Source: Brevundimonas alba (GTDB lineage Bacteria > Pseudomonadota > Alphaproteobacteria > Caulobacterales > Caulobacteraceae). From it: a stretch of 64,000 bases of DNA. Below the pieces are notes generated by a model that saw only the letters and a list, made by a program, of their open reading frames with translations, was not told the DNA's origin and did not search any database. Made by a program: the position numbers and the translations under genes. This document shows, piece after piece, positions 17,617 to 29,454 of this stretch (within the stretch, counting starts at the first letter, position 1; each line of letters starts with the position of its first letter). The stretch covers positions 124,001 to 188,000 of the forward strand of contig NZ_JAATJM010000001.1 of assembly GCF_011927945.1 (NCBI RefSeq), written 5' to 3'.

Positions 17617-18914
17617 TCGCACCGGAGCTGTGGGGCGGACACGAATGCACCGTGAACCGGGTCGAGGACCGCTGGCGCGACCAGTCGCATCTGTCCGGCC
17701 ACCACGACCGCATCGAGGATCTCGATCGCTTCGCCGAACTCGGCCTGAAGGCCCTGCGCTATCCCGTGCTGTGGGAGCGAACCGAGTTGCAGCCCGAGCG
17801 GTTCGACTGGTCCTGGCCAGACGAGCGGCTCGCCCGAATGCAGGCACTCGGCCTGCGTCCGATCGTCGGCCTGACGCATCACGGGTCGGGACCGGCATGG
17901 ACCGATCTGCTCGATCCGGCCTTCCCCGTCGGTCTGGCCCGCTATGCCCGCGAAGTCGCCCGGCGCTATCCCTGGGTGCGCGACTGGACGCCGGTGAACG
18001 AGCCGCTGACCACCGCCCGCTTCAGCGCCCTCTATGGCCTCTGGTATCCGCACCGGCGGGACGAAGGCCAGTTCTGGCTGGCGCTCCTGAACCAGATCGA
18101 CGCCGTCCGGCTGTCGATGCGCGCCATCCGCGAGGTCAATCCGGAGGCCCGCCTGATCCAGACCGAGGACTTCGGCCACACCTGGGGCACGGAGCCCTGC
18201 GCGACCCAGGCGAACTTCGAGAATGCCCGCCGCCTGATGACCTGGGACCTGCTGACCGGCCGCGTCGTGCCGGGGCACCCCGTCTGGTTGCGCATGGAAG
18301 CCTATGGTCTGGGCGCTCGCCTCGACGCCATCGCCGAGGATCCCTGCCCGCCGGACGTGCTCGGGCTCAACCACTACGTCACCAGCGACCGCTTCCTCGA
18401 TCACAGGCTGGAGCACTATCCGCCGCAATTCCACGGAGGGAACGGCGAGATCGCCTATGCCGATGTCGAGGCGGTGCGGGTTCTGGCAGATCACCCGTCC
18501 GGCTGGGGGCGCAGCATCGCGGCCTTGTGGAACCGCTACCGGCTGCCGATCGCCGTCACCGAGTGCCACCTCGGCTGCACCCCCGATCAGCAGCGGCGCT
18601 GGCTGGCGAACTGCTGGCACGCGGCGGTTCAGGCGCGCTGTGACGGCGTCGATCTGGAGGCCGTGACGGTCTGGGCCCTGCTGGGCAGCCATGACTGGGA
18701 CAGCCTGCTGACCCAATGGCGCGGCAGCTACGAACCCGGCGCCTTCGATGTCTCGACAGGCGAACCCCGCCTCACCCCGCTTGGCGAACTCGTGAAGGAA
18801 CTGGCGGCAGACGGGGCGGTTCACTGCGATGAGCCGGGATGGTGGGAGCTCGATCAGCGACTGCTCTATCCCCCCGCCCACGGCGGCGCGCTAGTGTCCG
18901 GAAACCGACATTAG
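17613..18914 (+). CDS. GH1-like glycosidase-family protein
   Basis: This 433-residue TIM-barrel protein starts at GTG, overlapping the galE stop by four bases, with GGAGG just upstream. Glu130 in WTPVNEPL fits the GH1 acid/base and Glu317 in AVTECHLG the nucleophile. Other blocks are GLTHHGSGPAWTDLL, IQTEDFGHTWG and VLGLNHYVTSDRFL. From memory, relatives of this kind are encoded beside UDP-galactopyranose mutase or fused to RfbD-like reductases in alphaproteobacteria. The true substrate is unknown. Cytoplasmic location and a place between galE and the mutase suggest a role in sugar-polymer metabolism. It is distantly related to the protein at 7938. Confidence 0.82.
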   Translation: MIAPELWGGHECTVNRVEDRWRDQSHLSGHHDRIEDLDRFAELGLKALRYPVLWERTELQPERFDWSWPDERLARMQALGLRPIVGLTHHGSGPAWTDLLDPAFPVGLARYAREVARRYPWVRDWTPVNEPLTTARFSALYGLWYPHRRDEGQFWLALLNQIDAVRLSMRAIREVNPEARLIQTEDFGHTWGTEPCATQANFENARRLMTWDLLTGRVVPGHPVWLRMEAYGLGARLDAIAEDPCPPDVLGLNHYVTSDRFLDHRLEHYPPQFHGGNGEIAYADVEAVRVLADHPSGWGRSIAALWNRYRLPIAVTECHLGCTPDQQRRWLANCWHAAVQARCDGVDLEAVTVWALLGSHDWDSLLTQWRGSYEPGAFDVSTGEPRLTPLGELVKELAADGAVHCDEPGWWELDQRLLYPPAHGGALVSGNRH

Positions 18915-18929
18915 CCTGATCAAAAGCCT

Positions 18930-18969
18930 CGGCATTTCAACCAGATGGAACCATTCTGGCGAAATGCCG
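18930..18969 (+). promoter_or_regulatory. 40-base stem-loop in the leader of the glycosyltransferase/mutase gene
   Basis: CGGCATTTC (18930-18938) pairs perfectly with GAAATGCCG (18961-18969). Inside lies a second stem CCAGA/TCTGG and a short TGG/CCA pair, separated by small bulges. The structure sits 15 bases after the GH1-like stop and 31 bases before the next ATG. No T-run follows it. It may be an operator, an mRNA-stability element or an attenuator. Confidence 0.5.
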
Positions 18970-19000
18970 TTGCCGGTACTTCACTTTCGAAAGGCGTTCT

Positions 19001-21370
<2,370 letters not shown>

Positions 21371-21371
21371 C

Positions 21372-21421
21372 ACAGGAACTGCTGCATCCCGGCCGGCGCC
21401 CGGCCCGGATGCAGCCTCCTG
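21372..21421. terminator. shared hairpin between convergent genes
   Basis: GCTGCATCC (21381-21389) pairs with GGATGCAGC (21407-21415), with a GC-rich inner stem of GGCC pairs. An outer ACAGGA/TCCTGT pair (21372-21377, 21416-21421) extends it. It fills the 57-bp gap between the mutase fusion and the autotransporter, which run toward each other, so it probably ends both transcripts. T-runs are absent, so the termination call rests on position and stem strength. Confidence 0.65.
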
Positions 21422-21427
21422 TCGGCA

Positions 21428-24400
21428 TTACCACCGGTAGCGAAGTCCCGCGGACGTCTCCGTGGCCCGGTAGTCGTCATTCCACTTCAGCCCCCAGCTC
21501 AGGAAGCCCGCCAAGCCTGCATTCCGCCTGCTGTCCAGATCGACCGTTCCAGCCAGTTCGCTGAAGGTGCCGCCGAAGTCGTCCAGCGTCTCGATCTCGG
21601 CCCCGCCGATATCGATCGTCGTCCGGTTCGCCGCCTCGACCTCCTCCCAGACCCGCGCGGTAAGGCTGAACCTCGCCCGGACGTCTCTGTAATCGGCCCC
21701 GACCCCTATCCGGCCGCCCAGGCTCAGGCGCAGGCTGGTCGGGTCGTCCCAGTCGACCGTCGCCCCGGGAACCGTCAGGGCGTCGATGCGCGTGGTGACC
21801 CGTGACACGCCGACCAGGGGCTCAAGGAAGGTCCGTTCGCCGAGCCGGACTGTATAGCCGCCCTCGGCCTGGAAGCCCCAACTCCTGACCTGCCCGTCCG
21901 GAAGCGTGCCGGAGGGCGCCAGCGAGGGCGCGTCATAGGTCAGGTCCAGTTGGTTGGCGGCGACGAGAGCGTGAACGAAGGCCGGGCCGTGAACCACAGT
22001 CCCGTAAGCCCCGAAACTGGTTCCGGACAGGTCGAACCGCGTCGCCGACTGGTCGAAGGAAACGTCGGAATCGACATGGCCGATCATCGCGCCCGCCAGC
22101 CACCGCGTGCCCGCCGCCGTCTCTCCCGAGATCAGGTCAACGCCCGCAGTCAGGGCCGTCGTCTGCTGGTCGTGGCTGATGTCATAGGCATAGCTGGCGC
22201 CCGGCAGCACGTGGAAGCCCGCGGCTCGCCGATCGTGATCGCCGGTCGAAATCTTCACCCAGACGCCTGGGGACCCGACCGTGCCGGCGCGCGCCTCCAG
22301 ATCGGCCTGCCGGTCCAGCCACGCCCCGGTGCTGCCGTGCCAGAGCGACTGCGTGGCGGCGCCCAGTGTCGGGAATTCGAACGCCTCGGCGTCCGGCGCG
22401 CCCACCAGCACGTGCTGCTTGTTCCCGTTCAGGACCAGGTCGTAGAAGAACAGCCCCTTGTCCAGCACGCCATCCGCCGATCCGTCAGCCCGCCAGTGCG
22501 AGGAGTTCGGATCGAGCACGAAATGCCCCGCGGCCGTGCTGCCCGCGCCCGACACATCGACGAGCACGATCCCGGGATTGTAGGCCCCTGCGCCGGTTGC
22601 GGCGATGTCGTTGACCAGTATGCGGGTGACCCCGGCGGTGGAGCCCCCGGTCAGGCTTAGACAGTCCGCCGCGGTCTGAACGGCGCAACTGGTCTGGGCC
22701 GTGCCTCCAAGGTCGACATCCATCACCAGCAGGCTGTTTCCGGCCCCGGTGAACAGGGCGCCCGGTGCGAAGATGCGGTCGTTGGCCTGACCGTCGAGCC
22801 CCGAGCCGGACAGGCCGAAGATCACCCGGCCGGCGTTGTTCCACCGCTCCAGCCCCATGAAGGTCAGGCTGGATGCCGCCGTCGTCCCCTCCCCCACGCC
22901 CAGCAGGCCGCCGTTGGCGAAGGTGTCGACGCCGCCCCCGAAATCCCACGTGGTTGCGGCGCCGTGGGCGCTGGTGAAGATCGCGCCCGACGCCGTGTTG
23001 TTCAGGGTGTCGGCGCCAGCGCTGAACACGCTGAGGCCGGTCGTATGCCATGAGAAGGCGGAGCTGTTGGTGAACACGACATTGTCCGTCAGGCCGCTGA
23101 AGTTGACCCGGCCGTTCAGCTGGCCCGCGTTGTTCACCACCGCGCTTCCGCCAACCGCCCTGATGGCCAGATCGCCATAGCCCCCCGCTCCCGTATTGAC
23201 GGAGCGGACGATGGTGTTGGAGCCGATGTTGACGGTGTTCACGCCTCCCGCCGCATTGGTCATGTCGACCACCCACGAGTCCGCCGCAGCTCCCTGCCCA
23301 ACGATCCCCGCTACGGTGGAGAGGCCCCCGCCGAGGTTGAGCGTCACCGCCCCCCCGTTGCTGACGGTCCGTATCGCGCTGCCGAGCGGAGCGGCGACGG
23401 TCTCCGTCGATATGCTTATGGACCCGGCGCCGCTGGTGACAGCCTCGATCGCGGCCGCCCCGCCTACCGACTGAGCGCCGAATACGGTGTTGGCGGCGAG
23501 GATCGTCGTCGTCCCCGCGCCCAGGTTCGATGTCTGGATGCCGTATCCGCCGCCGCTGATCACCCCCGCGCCCGAGTTCACGACCGAGATCGCGCCCCCC
23601 GAAGCGAAGACATCGATGGCCGTTCCGCCGGACGCCACGGTTCCCGAGTTTGCGACGGAAGCGCTCCCGGAGCCGGCCTGGGTCGCCCGCAAGCCGCGCA
23701 GCGAGCCGGCGACGGAGCCGCTGGAGTTGATCGACAGGTCACCCGTCGACGCGGCGTTGATCACCGCCGCGTCGATGCCCGCCACAGTCGGGGCCGTCAT
23801 GGCGCCAATTGAGCCGGTGTTGACGACCACCACATCCCCGTCGCCCTGGTGCAGTGCGCGAACGCCGACGAAAGACGCCGACCCGGTGATCGCGCCGGCA
23901 TTGCGGACGAAAATGTCACCCGAACCGCCCGTCTGCGCGAGAATGCCGAACGCCCCGCCGGCCGTGTTGCGGACGTCGAGGTCTGTCGCACTGTCGATCG
24001 ACAGGCTTCCCGTGGCGGAGAAGGCCGCGATCGCGGCGCTGAAGCTCTGAATGTTGGCGGTGTCGGTTCCATCTCCGGCCCCGACCGAGATCAGACCGGC
24101 GCCCGCGACGATCGAGAGGTCTCCGGTGGACGTGCGGGCGAAGATCCCCGTGCTGTTGTCGCCGATGACCGAGAACGAAAGCGCGTCGCCCAGATCGATC
24201 GAGACCTCGCCGGACATCGTGCGGGCGAACAGGCCCATCGCGCCATCGACCTCACCCCCTGCGCCGTCGTCAACGATGACCCCGAGACCCGAGCCCGCCG
24301 TAATGCGCACTTCGCCAGCCGACCGCGCCGCAATGCCGGTCCGACCCGAGCGGACCAGGACGCCATCCGCGAGGACGACGGACGCGAGGCCTGAGCCATC

Positions 24401-27238
24401 ATTCTGCGCCTGGATTCCGAAGTCGCCGCCCCTCAGGCTGGATCCGTCGCCGACATTGATCACGACGTTCGCCAGGCTGGCGCTGTTGAGGATGAAGCCG
24501 GCCACCCCGACGCCCGCCTCACCGACGACATTCACGCCGCTGAGCATTCCGACGTCGAGCACTACGGACCCCAGCCCGCTCGTCTGGCCAAGGATGCCGA
24601 AGTTGTCGGAGTATACGTCTCCGTCGCTCGATATGGCGGTTCGGCCGGTGCTGGCCGCGTCGCTGAAGCCGGCCGCTATGCCGAACGCCGTGGTCCCGTC
24701 CAGCGCCGAGCCGATCACGCCCGTATTGTCGATGTCGATGTCCTGACCGGTCGCGCCCGTGGCGATGCCATAGATGCCCGCGAACGTCGCCCCCCCGACA
24801 TCGGCCCCGCTGATCACCGAATAGCCGCCGACCGTTTCGACCAGAATGCCGTATCCGCCTGCGGAATCGATGGTTCCACCCGACCCGACCATGACCGTGG
24901 TCGCGCCAAGGCCGGCGTTCTCGACACCGACGCCCGCAATGCCGCTCTCGAGGTGCGCCCCGTCGCCGACCTGCACCAGGATGTCGCCGTCGCTGAGCGC
25001 GTTCAGGATGGCCGCGCCGACGGCCGGAGCAGGGACCGACAGACCGGCCCCGCGGACCGTCACCGGTCCTTCGTCGCCGACGACGACCGTCAGGTCGCCC
25101 AGTCCGCCAGTCTGGGCGTAGACCCCGACACCGTCCGAATAGACGTCGCCGTTGGACTGGATGAAGACGTCGCCCTGGTTGTTGGCGTCGCTGAACCCGC
25201 CCACGATCCCGAAAGCCGTCACGCCGTCCGCGACCGATCCGATATCGCCCGTGTTGATGATCCGGATGTCCGAACCACCCGCGCCCGTCGCCAGACCATA
25301 GACGCCGGCGAAGGATCCGCCATTGATCTCGGCCCCGCTGTTCACGCTGTAGCCGCCACGCGTGTTCAGATAGATGCCGTAACCGCCCGTTGTCACCAGC
25401 GTCGCGTCATCGCCGACATTGACGGTCGTCTGCCCCACGCCGGAGTGGTCGGCCTGGATGGCGACCGTCGCCGCCTCCAGATGGCTGCCGGAGCCGACCT
25501 CGATCAGCAGATCGCTGGCATTCGCCGCATTGGCGAGGATGCTGCCGATAATCGCCACGCCGCTCCCTGAACGGACGGTCACTGGGGTGACGTCGCCGAT
25601 CTGCAGCGTGACGCCTCCCAGTCCCTGGGTCAGAACCGCGATGCCAAAGGCGTCGGAATAGATGTCGCCGTTCGACCGGACAAAGATGTCCTCGGCATTT
25701 GCCGCGCCGCTGAAGCCGGCGGCGATGCCGTAGCCGGCGACCCCGTCCGCCGCGGTGCCGATGTTCCCCGTGTTGACGATCGAGATATCGTGGCCGTTGG
25801 AGCCGGTGGCGATGCCATAGATGCCGGCGAAGGAGCCGCCGTTGATGTCCGCTCCGCTGGTGACCGAGTATCCGCCGCGCATCTCCAGCAGGATGCCGCC
25901 GCCGTTGCTCGTGTCGATGGTGGTCCCTTCCCCGACCGTCACGGTCGCCAGACCGGTCCCTGTCGTCTCGACATGGATGCCGGCCATGGCGCCCTCGATG
26001 TGAGACCCGCCGCCGACGCTGACGGTCAGGTCGCCCGTACCCGCGGGATTCAGGATTTCGGCCGCCACTCCGTAATTGTTCACCCCGACCACCGTGCTGG
26101 GCGAGTTCATCCCTATGAGCAGCGTTACGTCGCCGTCGCTACGCCCGACGCCGATCACGCCCGCGCCGTTGGCGTAGATGTCGCCGTCCGTGCGAATGGT
26201 GACGGAGCCCGTGTTGGCCGTGTTGGTGATCAACCCCGCCACGCCCACGCTGTCGACCCTGTCCGCCAGCGAGCCGATGTCACCCGTGTTGGTGATCGAG
26301 ACGTCGCCGGTCGCGCTCGTGGTCAGGTCGGCATAGAGGCCATGGATGGCCGTCCCCGCGATGGTCCCGGAGTTCACTATCGTGACGCCTGTCGCACCGG
26401 CGATCAGCATCCCCGCTCCGCCGGTCGCGTTCAGCGCGCTGCTGTTGTTGATCGTCACCGAACCGCCGGACGTGATCGAGATCGCGCTGCCGGCGCTTGA
26501 AGTGATCACGCTCCCGGAGGTGGCGAGAGAGACCGATCCGGTCCCCGTCGTCATGGCCGCGATGCCGAAAGCACCGGTGATGTCGCTGCCAGCCAGAATG
26601 TCGATATCGCCGTCCACTGTGACAGCCGAAATGCCGACGTTCAGTGCGACGATGTCCGCGTCGCCCATGTCGATGGAAATCGACCCCGAGCCGGTGGTCC
26701 CGGCCAGTATGCCGTTTCCGGTCAGCGCCGAAATGGAGCCGGTCGTCAGCACGATATCGACGTCGCCGCTGCCGCCGCCGGCCACGATCCCGCTGTTGCT
26801 GGCGATGATCTGAAGCGCCACGTCACCCGCGTCGCCGTCGGTCAAGTCGATCAGGATGTTGCTGTCGGGGCTCTCGACCCGGATGCCGTCTGCGGCGCTG
26901 ACGATCGACAGATCACCGTCGTCGAGGGTCACCGTCTGCGTCTGCACGGTCAGGCTCTCGCCTGCGCCGCCCGTGACCCGGATCCCGTCGCCGGTCTGGA
27001 CCGCATCCCTCAGCAGAAGGGCGAAATTCCCATCCACGGTCGTGGTGTAGTCGATCCCCGTCGGGAAGACGCCGGGCAGGCAGATCAGGACGTCGGACAG
27101 ATTGCCGTTGGCCGCCGGATTGCCGCACTCGTCCCCGGCGCGGGCGGTCGTCGGCGCGAACAGGAGGACGCTGGAGCCGGCCGCGACGAGGGCCGTGCTG
27201 GCGAGAAGGGAGAGACGACGCCGAAACCGCGAGACCAT
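21428..27238 (-). CDS. large autotransporter with beta-helix passenger
   Basis: A 1936-residue type V secreted protein. A signal peptide (positively charged SRFRRRL, then a hydrophobic helix, cleavage after ARA near residue 35) leads into a long glycine-, serine- and valine-rich passenger with the short-strand pattern of a right-handed beta helix. The last about 280 residues form an autotransporter barrel (WVKISTGDHDRRAAGF, GGYTVRLGERTFLEPLVGV, and the aromatic end AGLRYRW). The passenger holds several tandem modules of about 175 residues. ATG at 27238 is preferred over a GTG four codons earlier for its better-spaced GGGTGG. It probably acts as a surface adhesin or in cell aggregation; no protease triad is evident. 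Confidence 0.9.
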   Translation of the reverse strand: MVSRFRRRLSLLASTALVAAGSSVLLFAPTTARAGDECGNPAANGNLSDVLICLPGVFPTGIDYTTTVDGNFALLLRDAVQTGDGIRVTGGAGESLTVQTQTVTLDDGDLSIVSAADGIRVESPDSNILIDLTDGDAGDVALQIIASNSGIVAGGGSGDVDIVLTTGSISALTGNGILAGTTGSGSISIDMGDADIVALNVGISAVTVDGDIDILAGSDITGAFGIAAMTTGTGSVSLATSGSVITSSAGSAISITSGGSVTINNSSALNATGGAGMLIAGATGVTIVNSGTIAGTAIHGLYADLTTSATGDVSITNTGDIGSLADRVDSVGVAGLITNTANTGSVTIRTDGDIYANGAGVIGVGRSDGDVTLLIGMNSPSTVVGVNNYGVAAEILNPAGTGDLTVSVGGGSHIEGAMAGIHVETTGTGLATVTVGEGTTIDTSNGGGILLEMRGGYSVTSGADINGGSFAGIYGIATGSNGHDISIVNTGNIGTAADGVAGYGIAAGFSGAANAEDIFVRSNGDIYSDAFGIAVLTQGLGGVTLQIGDVTPVTVRSGSGVAIIGSILANAANASDLLIEVGSGSHLEAATVAIQADHSGVGQTTVNVGDDATLVTTGGYGIYLNTRGGYSVNSGAEINGGSFAGVYGLATGAGGSDIRIINTGDIGSVADGVTAFGIVGGFSDANNQGDVFIQSNGDVYSDGVGVYAQTGGLGDLTVVVGDEGPVTVRGAGLSVPAPAVGAAILNALSDGDILVQVGDGAHLESGIAGVGVENAGLGATTVMVGSGGTIDSAGGYGILVETVGGYSVISGADVGGATFAGIYGIATGATGQDIDIDNTGVIGSALDGTTAFGIAAGFSDAASTGRTAISSDGDVYSDNFGILGQTSGLGSVVLDVGMLSGVNVVGEAGVGVAGFILNSASLANVVINVGDGSSLRGGDFGIQAQNDGSGLASVVLADGVLVRSGRTGIAARSAGEVRITAGSGLGVIVDDGAGGEVDGAMGLFARTMSGEVSIDLGDALSFSVIGDNSTGIFARTSTGDLSIVAGAGLISVGAGDGTDTANIQSFSAAIAAFSATGSLSIDSATDLDVRNTAGGAFGILAQTGGSGDIFVRNAGAITGSASFVGVRALHQGDGDVVVVNTGSIGAMTAPTVAGIDAAVINAASTGDLSINSSGSVAGSLRGLRATQAGSGSASVANSGTVASGGTAIDVFASGGAISVVNSGAGVISGGGYGIQTSNLGAGTTTILAANTVFGAQSVGGAAAIEAVTSGAGSISISTETVAAPLGSAIRTVSNGGAVTLNLGGGLSTVAGIVGQGAAADSWVVDMTNAAGGVNTVNIGSNTIVRSVNTGAGGYGDLAIRAVGGSAVVNNAGQLNGRVNFSGLTDNVVFTNSSAFSWHTTGLSVFSAGADTLNNTASGAIFTSAHGAATTWDFGGGVDTFANGGLLGVGEGTTAASSLTFMGLERWNNAGRVIFGLSGSGLDGQANDRIFAPGALFTGAGNSLLVMDVDLGGTAQTSCAVQTAADCLSLTGGSTAGVTRILVNDIAATGAGAYNPGIVLVDVSGAGSTAAGHFVLDPNSSHWRADGSADGVLDKGLFFYDLVLNGNKQHVLVGAPDAEAFEFPTLGAATQSLWHGSTGAWLDRQADLEARAGTVGSPGVWVKISTGDHDRRAAGFHVLPGASYAYDISHDQQTTALTAGVDLISGETAAGTRWLAGAMIGHVDSDVSFDQSATRFDLSGTSFGAYGTVVHGPAFVHALVAANQLDLTYDAPSLAPSGTLPDGQVRSWGFQAEGGYTVRLGERTFLEPLVGVSRVTTRIDALTVPGATVDWDDPTSLRLSLGGRIGVGADYRDVRARFSLTARVWEEVEAANRTTIDIGGAEIETLDDFGGTFSELAGTVDLDSRRNAGLAGFLSWGLKWNDDYRATETSAGLRYRW
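24305..25876 (-). repeat. three tandem protein modules in the autotransporter passenger
   Basis: Each module starts with GGYSV(T/N/I)SGA and reads on through FAGIYG(I/L)ATG, GDIYSD or GDVYSD and VG(D/S)GSHLE-like blocks. The first glycine codons begin at 25876, 25357 and 24829, giving periods of 519 and 528 bp (173 and 176 residues). A fourth, more diverged module precedes them, roughly 25877-26390. DNA similarity between copies looks moderate, so the duplication is not recent. Confidence 0.75.
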
Positions 27239-27361
27239 GATTTTGCCCACCCGAAGCCGCCCGCGAAATCCGCCGCGACGCGAGTGACTCGTAGCGAGAT
27301 GCGGCGCGCACCGTCTTGGACGTGGGAGCCTGGACTGGGCGCCGGGCGCACAACGGGGTCA

Positions 27362-27380
27362 GCCCGTGCATGCAACGGGC
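27362..27380 (-). terminator. small hairpin downstream of acs
   Basis: GCCCGT (27362-27367) pairs with ACGGGC (27375-27380) around a seven-base loop, 56 bases past the acs stop. The stem is short and no T-run follows, so it is only a candidate. The rest of the 197-bp gap must hold the autotransporter promoter, which I could not pin down. Confidence 0.3.
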
Positions 27381-27435
27381 GCGTGGCCCCGCGATCGGGC
27401 GCGGTTGGCAGCGCCTGCTGCCAGAGGGCCGAATC

Positions 27436-29391
27436 TCAGGGCCGTCCGGCCGCCCTGTTCCGCACCAGATCGTCGACCACCGCCGGATCGGCCAGGGTCG
27501 AGGTGTCACCGAGCGCGCCGACCTCGTTCTCCGCGATCTTCCGCAGGATGCGCCGCATGATCTTGCCCGAACGGGTCTTGGGCAGGCCCGGCGCCCACTG
27601 GATTACGTCCGGCGCGGCGATCGGGCCGATCTCGCGCCGCACCTGCGCGATCAGGTCCTTGCGCAGCGCCTCGGTCGGCTCGACGCCCACGTTCAGCGTC
27701 ACATAGGCATAGATGCCCTGCCCCTTGATCTCGTGCGGAAAGCCGACCACCGCCGCCTCCGCCACCGCCTCGTGCAGCACTAGGGCGCTCTCGACCTCGG
27801 CGGTGCCCATCCGGTGCCCCGAGACATTGATCACATCGTCCACCCGGCCGGTGATCCAGTAGTAACCGTCCTCGTCCCGGCGGCAGCCGTCGCCGGTGAA
27901 ATACTTGCCGGGATAGGCGCTGAAATAGGTGTCGAAGAACCGCTGGTGATCGCCCCAGACGGTCCGCATCTGCCCCGGCCAGCTATCGGTGATGACCAGA
28001 TTACCCGACACCGCCCCTTCCAGCACCATCCCGTCTGCGTCGACCAGTTCCAGCTCCACCCCGGGCAGCGGCTTCGTCGCCGAACCCGGCTTCAGGTGCG
28101 TCGCGCCCGGCAGCGGCGACACCAGCACGCCGCCGGTCTCGGTCTGCCACCAGGTGTCCACGATCGGGCAGCGCCCCTCGCCCACCACCTCGTGATACCA
28201 GCGCCAGGCCTCCGGATTGATCGGCTCGCCGACACTGCCCAGCAGACGCAGCGAGGCCCGCGATGTCGCCTTCACCGGCCCGTCTCCCTCGCGCATCAGC
28301 GCCCGCAGCGCGGTCGGCGCCGTATAGAAGATCTCGACCTGATGCTTGTCGATGATCCGCCAGAACCGGCTGTGATCCGGCCAGTTCGGCACGCCCTCGA
28401 ACATCAGCGTCGTCGCGCCATTGGCCAGCGGGCCATAGACGCAATAGCTGTGCCCCGTGACCCAGCCCACGTCGGCGGTGCACCAGAACACCTCGCCCGG
28501 CCGATAGTCGAACACCAGCTCATGGGTCCACGCGGCCCAGAACAGATAGCCGCCCGTGGTGTGCAGCACGCCTTTCGGCTTACCCGTCGATCCCGAGGTG
28601 TAGAGGATGAACAGCGGGTCCTCGGCGTTCATCGGCTCGCACGGGCAGTCGTCGGACACGCCGTGCTTGGCTTCGCCGTAGCGCACGTCGCGGCCCTCGA
28701 CGATCGGGATGTCAGCGTTGGTGTGCGAGACGATCAGCACCGTCTCGACGATCGCCCCCGCCGCCTTCTCCAGCGCGGCGTCGACGTTGGCCTTCAGCGG
28801 CACCCGCTTGCCGCCGCGCCGCCCCTCGTCGGCGGTGATCACCACCTTCGAGCCGCAGTCCTCGATCCGCCCGGCCAGACTGTCCGGCGAGAAGCCTCCA
28901 AACACCACCGAATGCACCGCCCCGATCCGGGCGCAGGCCAGCATGGCCACCGCCGCCGCCGGGATCATCGGCAGATAGATCGTCACCCGGTCGCCCTTGG
29001 CGACCCCCTGCCCCTTCAGCACATTGGCCATGCGGCACACCTCGCGGTGCAGCTCGCGATAGCTCAGCCGGCCCGACTGGTCGGGATCGTCGCCCTCCCA
29101 GATAATCGCCGTCTCGTCCCCGCGCGTCTCCAGATGCCGGTCCAGGCAGTTCCAGGCGACGTTCAGCACCCCGTCCTCGAACCAGCGGATGCGGAAGTCG
29201 GCCTTGTCGAACGACACGTCCTTGATCCGCGTCGGCGCCGTCATCCAGTCCAGCCGCCGCGCCTGCTCGCTCCAGAAGGCCTCGGGCGTTTCGCGGGCCG
29301 AGGTGCGGGCGGTCTCGTATCCATGGGCGTTCATGCGGGCCCGCTGCGCCCATTCGGACGGGACGGGATAGACGTCAGGCTGGTCGGTCAT
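27436..29391 (-). CDS. acs: acetyl-CoA synthetase
   Basis: A 651-residue AMP-forming enzyme that activates acetate to acetyl-CoA in the cytoplasm. Motifs: [20 protein letters not shown] (phosphate-binding loop), [11 protein letters not shown] (adenine and acetate site), [20 protein letters not shown] (hinge) and [11 protein letters not shown] near the C terminus, whose lysine is the one acetylated for control in homologues. Length and all core motifs are normal. The CNT transporter gene lies 63 bp upstream on the same strand. Confidence 0.97.
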   Translation of the reverse strand: MTDQPDVYPVPSEWAQRARMNAHGYETARTSARETPEAFWSEQARRLDWMTAPTRIKDVSFDKADFRIRWFEDGVLNVAWNCLDRHLETRGDETAIIWEGDDPDQSGRLSYRELHREVCRMANVLKGQGVAKGDRVTIYLPMIPAAAVAMLACARIGAVHSVVFGGFSPDSLAGRIEDCGSKVVITADEGRRGGKRVPLKANVDAALEKAAGAIVETVLIVSHTNADIPIVEGRDVRYGEAKHGVSDDCPCEPMNAEDPLFILYTSGSTGKPKGVLHTTGGYLFWAAWTHELVFDYRPGEVFWCTADVGWVTGHSYCVYGPLANGATTLMFEGVPNWPDHSRFWRIIDKHQVEIFYTAPTALRALMREGDGPVKATSRASLRLLGSVGEPINPEAWRWYHEVVGEGRCPIVDTWWQTETGGVLVSPLPGATHLKPGSATKPLPGVELELVDADGMVLEGAVSGNLVITDSWPGQMRTVWGDHQRFFDTYFSAYPGKYFTGDGCRRDEDGYYWITGRVDDVINVSGHRMGTAEVESALVLHEAVAEAAVVGFPHEIKGQGIYAYVTLNVGVEPTEALRKDLIAQVRREIGPIAAPDVIQWAPGLPKTRSGKIMRRILRKIAENEVGALGDTSTLADPAVVDDLVRNRAAGRP

Positions 29392-29454
29392 GGCCGCGGA
29401 TGCTGCCCCCGCCGTCCCGCCGGGTCAACGCGCGCCGCCCCTCCTGCGGCCGCC

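Noticed and set aside
24305..26390. Repeats in the autotransporter region as a CRISPR array or satellite
   Set aside because: The period is over 500 bp, the frame is kept and the similarity is at protein level; they are modules of one protein.
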